A stretch of 8,171 bases of DNA, taken from contig CABVEH010000046.1 of assembly GCA_902497215.1 (NCBI GenBank), positions 1 to 8,171 on the forward strand. The letters are read 5' to 3'. Positions 7,004-8,171 of this stretch are shown here, piece by piece (positions within the stretch are counted from its first letter, which is position 1; each line of letters opens with the position of its first letter). This DNA is from an uncultured Eggerthellaceae bacterium (lineage in GTDB: Bacteria; Actinomycetota; Coriobacteriia; Coriobacteriales; Eggerthellaceae). A program made the position numbers and the translations under genes. The notes under the pieces were generated by a model, which saw nothing but the letters and a program-made list of their open reading frames with translations, did no database searches and was not told the origin of the DNA.

Positions 7004-7850
7004 AACCGGCCTTACCGACAAGAGCGTACCTGCAGCTGCAGACCGGTCCCTTTATGCCGGCATAGCAGGCCCGGACGACTATGTACTAGACGATGGCGCA
7101 AAGCTGGCCGCCTCTCTCAGGGACGCCAACCACCTGGTTGTACAGGACGGATCCGCAATCATGTGCGGCGCTCATGTAACTTTCGACGGAACGACGGAGT
7201 TCGTCATCCCCTCAGGCGTGCAGGGCGCAAAGCGATCGAACATTGCAGTTGCCAGATTCTCGACAGATGGCGACACGGAAAAATGCGATGCGCTGGTGCT
7301 TTCGGGCGAACCTGTTACTGACGGCACACCTCCGGACCCTGAATTATCAACAGGAGACATTCGCGAAGGTGCAACCGTGCATGACATGAAGCTATATCGT
7401 GTCGTGACGGACGGAATAACCGCGCTGACCCCGGAACCTTTATTCAGCGTGCTCACGCCGATGTCCGAGCTTCAGAAGGCTTGGGATTCCATATCCCAGC
7501 GAAAGAAGCTTCTATGGAACGGGTGGCTGCAAGGCTCGGGCTCGCTTGAATTAGGTGACCTGTCTAGCTACAGGGCGCTGCTGCTGGAGTTCGACACAAA
7601 CTCGAATCGAGGCATATGTGCAGTCCCATGCGTCGATGGGACGTGGAAGATTGGAGACGCCCACGGCATCCCCGGGAATTTCGGCGGCAAGTGGGCCGTC
7701 AATTTCCTCGGCGTGGCAGTGACGATCAGCGGCGACACGCTTAGCTTCAGCGACGCAAAATACAGCATCTACTCGACCGTTGGGCTTGGAAGCGCACTGC
7801 TTTTCAGCGCCGGCGACATAAGCGGCCTCGCGGCCGTCTACGGGATATAG
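6987..7850 (+). CDS. Receptor-binding / tail fibre protein with switchable C-terminus
   Basis: This 287-residue protein is probably the host-contacting fibre or baseplate protein. Residues about 23-92 (YAGIAGPDDYVLDDG, ANHLVVQDGSAIMCG and HVTFDGTTEFVIPSG, then RSNIAVARF) are a recognisable N-terminal attachment domain of phage receptor-binding proteins. A short helical link follows (SELQKAWDSISQ, about 160-171). From there the C-terminal 120 residues, beginning RKKLLWNGWLQGSGSLELG, form a strand-rich, Gly/Ser-rich tip of the kind that varies between strains. The ATG at 6987 is preferred because GGGGGAGAG lies 9-17 bases upstream; an in-frame ATG at 6852 would add 45 residues of Arg/Thr-rich, non-protein-like sequence. 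At codons 167-171 (DSISQ) it contains a 17-bp dyad sequence that recurs inverted at 8115-8131. Its stop is followed 2 bases later by a minus-strand frame, so the present tip may be one of two alternatives. Confidence 0.78.
   Translation: MTINLRTGLTDKSVPAAADRSLYAGIAGPDDYVLDDGAKLAASLRDANHLVVQDGSAIMCGAHVTFDGTTEFVIPSGVQGAKRSNIAVARFSTDGDTEKCDALVLSGEPVTDGTPPDPELSTGDIREGATVHDMKLYRVVTDGITALTPEPLFSVLTPMSELQKAWDSISQRKKLLWNGWLQGSGSLELGDLSSYRALLLEFDTNSNRGICAVPCVDGTWKIGDAHGIPGNFGGKWAVNFLGVAVTISGDTLSFSDAKYSIYSTVGLGSALLFSAGDISGLAAVYGI
7482..7498 (+). repeat. Left copy of inverted 17-bp dyad (candidate inversion site)
   Basis: The sequence TGGGATTCCATATCCCA has perfect 6-bp arms (TGGGAT / ATCCCA) around the centre TCCAT. 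It lies inside the fibre gene, covering parts of codons 166-171. It matches the reverse complement of 8115-8131 at 14 of 17 positions, including ten in a row. Dyad arms around a short core are the form of serine or tyrosine recombinase crossover sites. Confidence 0.6.
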
Positions 7851-7852
7851 GA

Positions 7853-8128
7853 CTACATCGGCTCTACAAGCAGCACGCCATACGAAACTACGCACTGAGC
7901 AAGCGCGACGCTGCACAGTTGGAGATGCCTGTCATCGTCGTCGGCTGGCCAGTGGTAAGTCACGAAGAACCGCTGCCCATAGTCGGGCAGGGCGATGGGT
8001 ATTGGTCGCTTCTTGAAGCCGTAGGACGATAGGTCGAGGTTTTCCTCCAGGGCGTCTGGCGGGTTGATGACTTTGCCAGTGTTATGCCGGAAGAACACCA
8101 CCCGCCGGACACCATGAGATATGGAATG
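7853..8128 (-). CDS. Silent alternative tail-fibre C-terminal cassette
   Basis: The minus strand is open from just after a TGA (8129-8131) to a TAG at 7853-7855, 91 codons, with GC-rich third positions like the neighbouring genes. The product resembles the tip of a tail fibre: NPPDALEENLDLSSYGF, then KKRPIPIALPDYGQRFFVTY, a charged turn, and a closing CVVSYGVLLVEPM strand. The forward fibre tip also contains DLSSY, but otherwise the two tips differ. The first codons (H-SIS-H) line up in phase with codons 167-171 of the fibre gene (D-SIS-Q) through the shared 17-bp site, so inversion would create a 257-residue fibre. The nearest start codons are GTG at 8099-8101 and 8096-8098 with no convincing ribosome binding site. 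It is therefore read as a promoterless, start-less cassette expressed only after flipping. A remnant of an older fibre gene is the alternative. Confidence 0.62.
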   Translation of the reverse strand, partial: HSISHGVRRVVFFRHNTGKVINPPDALEENLDLSSYGFKKRPIPIALPDYGQRFFVTYHWPADDDDRHLQLCSVALAQCVVSYGVLLVEPM

Positions 8129-8131
8129 TCA
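8115..8131 (-). repeat. Right copy of inverted 17-bp dyad (candidate inversion site)
   Basis: On the minus strand this reads TGACATTCCATATCTCA. Its arms TGACAT and ATCTCA are complementary at 5 of 6 positions around the same TCCAT centre found in the fibre gene. It lies at the 5' boundary of the minus-strand cassette, with the in-frame TGA at its edge. The similarity to 7482-7498 does not extend past the 17 bases on either side. Confidence 0.6.
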
Positions 8132-8141
8132 GATAGCCGGA

Positions 8142-8171
8142 ATGTACAACACGAACGCGCTAGGCGTTGCC
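8142..8171 (+). CDS. Possible start of the next plus-strand gene (truncated by window end)
   Basis: An ATG at 8142 opens a frame reading MYNTNALGVA to the window edge. A weak CCGGA lies a few bases before it. If the inversion reading is right, it is the first sequence outside the invertible segment. Ten codons are too few to identify a product. An overlapping frame from ATG 8114 or 8126 is also open to the edge and cannot be excluded. Confidence 0.2.
   Translation, partial: MYNTNALGVA

Larger units (their letters stand above)
7482..8131. mobile_element. Probable invertible DNA segment (tail-fibre host-range switch)
   Basis: The segment is bounded by the two inverted 17-bp sites, with centres 633 bases apart. 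It contains two fibre C-termini pointing toward each other, with stops separated by only 2 bases (7851-7852). This is the layout of phage tail-fibre switches such as the Mu G segment. Inversion would swap 120 current C-terminal residues for 90 others while keeping residues 1-167 constant. No recombinase gene is in the window; phage examples usually place it just downstream of the segment. The evidence is architectural, with no sign in this single sequence that both orientations exist. Confidence 0.58.

Noticed and set aside
7482..7498. Dyad in the fibre gene read as a plain transcription terminator or operator
   Set aside because: It lies mid-gene, lacks a T-run, and its sequence recurs inverted at the cassette boundary, which a terminator would not explain.
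6987..8171. Diversity-generating retroelement (template/variable repeat) at the fibre C-terminus
   Set aside because: I found no near-identical direct repeat differing at adenines and no reverse transcriptase in the window; the repeats present are short and inverted, fitting inversion instead.

Overview
The window is the tail-morphogenesis block of a siphophage or prophage with a long, non-contractile tail. All recognised structural genes run on the plus strand, most of them overlapping or only a few bases apart. The sequence is GC-rich (about 60% by eye), has strong GGAGG-type ribosome binding sites, and uses AGG (Arg) and ATA (Ile) freely. The proteins look most like tail proteins of phages of high-GC Gram-positive bacteria. 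A host in the Actinomycetota, for example the gut Coriobacteriia, fits, but this is inference; no host gene is in view.

Layout, left to right: an HK97 gp10-like head-tail joining protein (18-317); a tail terminator (314-682); a hairpin in the short gap before the major tail protein; the major tail tube protein with a C-terminal SAP/HeH-like domain (747-1559); a tail assembly chaperone pair joined by a -1 frameshift at A_AAA_AAC (1575-1814 and 1811-2218); a 912-residue tape measure protein (2218-4956); a distal tail protein (4943-5770); a tail hub/Tal-like protein (5757-6749); a small Cys-rich protein (6758-7003); and a receptor-binding/tail fibre protein (6987-7850). Tube protein polymerises around the tape measure held by the chaperones, the terminator and joining proteins cap the head end, and the last genes build the tip that contacts the host.

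The right end holds the most interesting structure. Two bases after the tail fibre stop codon, a second open frame of tail-fibre-like sequence runs back on the minus strand. It has no convincing start of its own and is preceded by an in-frame stop. Both the fibre gene and the minus-strand frame carry a 17-bp, dyad-symmetric sequence (7482-7498 and 8115-8131, inverted, 14/17 identical, same codon phase). Flipping the roughly 630 bp between them would replace the last 120 residues of the fibre with a different 90-residue tip, in frame. I read this as a probable invertible host-range switch whose recombinase would lie outside the window. No promoter, tRNA, CRISPR array, lysis gene or integrase is visible.
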